Shown one piece after another: positions 63,526 through 64,000 of a DNA stretch of 64,000 bases (position 1 is the first letter of the stretch; every line of letters begins with the position of its first letter). A program made the translations under genes and the position numbers. Source of the DNA: Cylindrospermum sp. FACHB-282 (GTDB lineage Bacteria; Cyanobacteriota; Cyanobacteriia; Cyanobacteriales; Nostocaceae); assembly GCF_014697195.1 (NCBI RefSeq), contig NZ_JACJRJ010000016.1, forward strand, positions 53,474 through 117,473, in the 5' to 3' direction. The notes beneath the pieces are model-generated. The model saw only the letters and a list, made by a program, of their open reading frames with translations. It ran no database searches and was not told the DNA's origin.

Positions 63526-64000
63526 CTAAACTGATGCTACGTCGTAGGCTGAAGCCGTACCACTTCGCTTTTTAGTTTTGGTTTCCCAGATACGAAATCT
63601 GGTAGCAAGGGTCAAAACTTGCCTACAGACCTTGACTAGGACGAGTCCTAATTGTGTCTCTACCTTGCGAAGTATATTCGCTGCACCATTTAAATCAGCG
63701 TTAATAAATAGTCCTTTTCCTGTGCGGAACATACCGCGGTTTACTCGTTTTCCACTTGGTTTCCACCCTTCAGGTTTTGCGCCGAAAGTAGGTAGAAAAT
63801 CACCATCTAGAAAACTAGTTTTACTGGTATAGGATTCTTCAGTTTCTACAAATTTGATGCCGTGGTACTCGCATAACTGTTTAACTCGTTTTTTGAGTTT
63901 GGCGGTTGGTATCTGCACAAATGATTGCGTTGTTCTACCTAACTGCGCTTCTTGTCTTTGTCCCTGATTCCACCCAAATACCACTACACCAATTTGATGT
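63526..64000 (-). CDS. tnpB: TnpB (IS200/IS605 family), C-terminal part; runs off window edge
   Basis: VKQLCEYHGIKFVETEESYTSKTSFLDGD...GKRVNRGMFRTGKGLFINADLNGAANILRKV; frame open to the window end. Confidence 0.88.
   Translation of the reverse strand, partial: HQIGVVVFGWNQGQRQEAQLGRTTQSFVQIPTAKLKKRVKQLCEYHGIKFVETEESYTSKTSFLDGDFLPTFGAKPEGWKPSGKRVNRGMFRTGKGLFINADLNGAANILRKVETQLGLVLVKVCRQVLTLATRFRIWETKTKKRSGTASAYDVASV

Noticed and set aside
1-64000. tRNA or rRNA genes
   Set aside because: No convincing T-loop (GGTTCRANTCC) plus acceptor pairing or rRNA core sequence found by eye; a tRNAscan-SE run would be decisive.
63526-64000. Complete functional TnpB system
   Set aside because: Only the C-terminal part lies in the window; completeness cannot be judged.

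Overview
The window is a chromosomal segment from a cyanobacterium, probably a heterocystous Nostocales-type organism (inferred from the phycoerythrocyanin genes, HIP1 GCGATCGC sites and heptamer repeats). The core is a phycobilisome rod supercluster: pecB-pecA-pecC-pecE-pecF, cpcB-cpcA-cpcC-cpcD-cpcE-cpcF and three cpcG genes (about 19.0-30.2 kb). Housekeeping or metabolic genes include pyrR, cbiB, ilvB, ftsH, a flavodoxin gene, a ClC channel and a DacB-type carboxypeptidase. A compact NRPS locus (MFS exporter, two-module NRPS, fatty-acid-hydroxylase-like protein) lies at 43.8-52.8 kb. The window is unusually rich in candidate conflict or defence loci: (i) a Trypco1-like protein overlapping a trypsin-STAND-TM-WD40 giant, (ii) a DUF4011-type SF1 helicase with a C-terminal Vsr/MTES-like nuclease, (iii) a split P-loop NTPase + TPR pair with homogenised repeats, (iv) an orphan polymorphic-toxin C-terminal domain next to a possible immunity gene. 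By hand translation I found unannotated relics of RNA-guided-nuclease transposon genes: an iscB C-terminus at 964-1161 and a decayed tnpB at about 10572-10720. A partial tnpB runs off the right edge, and a solitary IS605-like end sits at the ilvB 5' end. Short palindromic elements appear to be inserted in frame into an NRPS condensation domain and an HD-hydrolase. An uncharacterised structured-RNA candidate lies upstream of the NRPS-linked hydroxylase. Everything is from visual reading; no database search was run.
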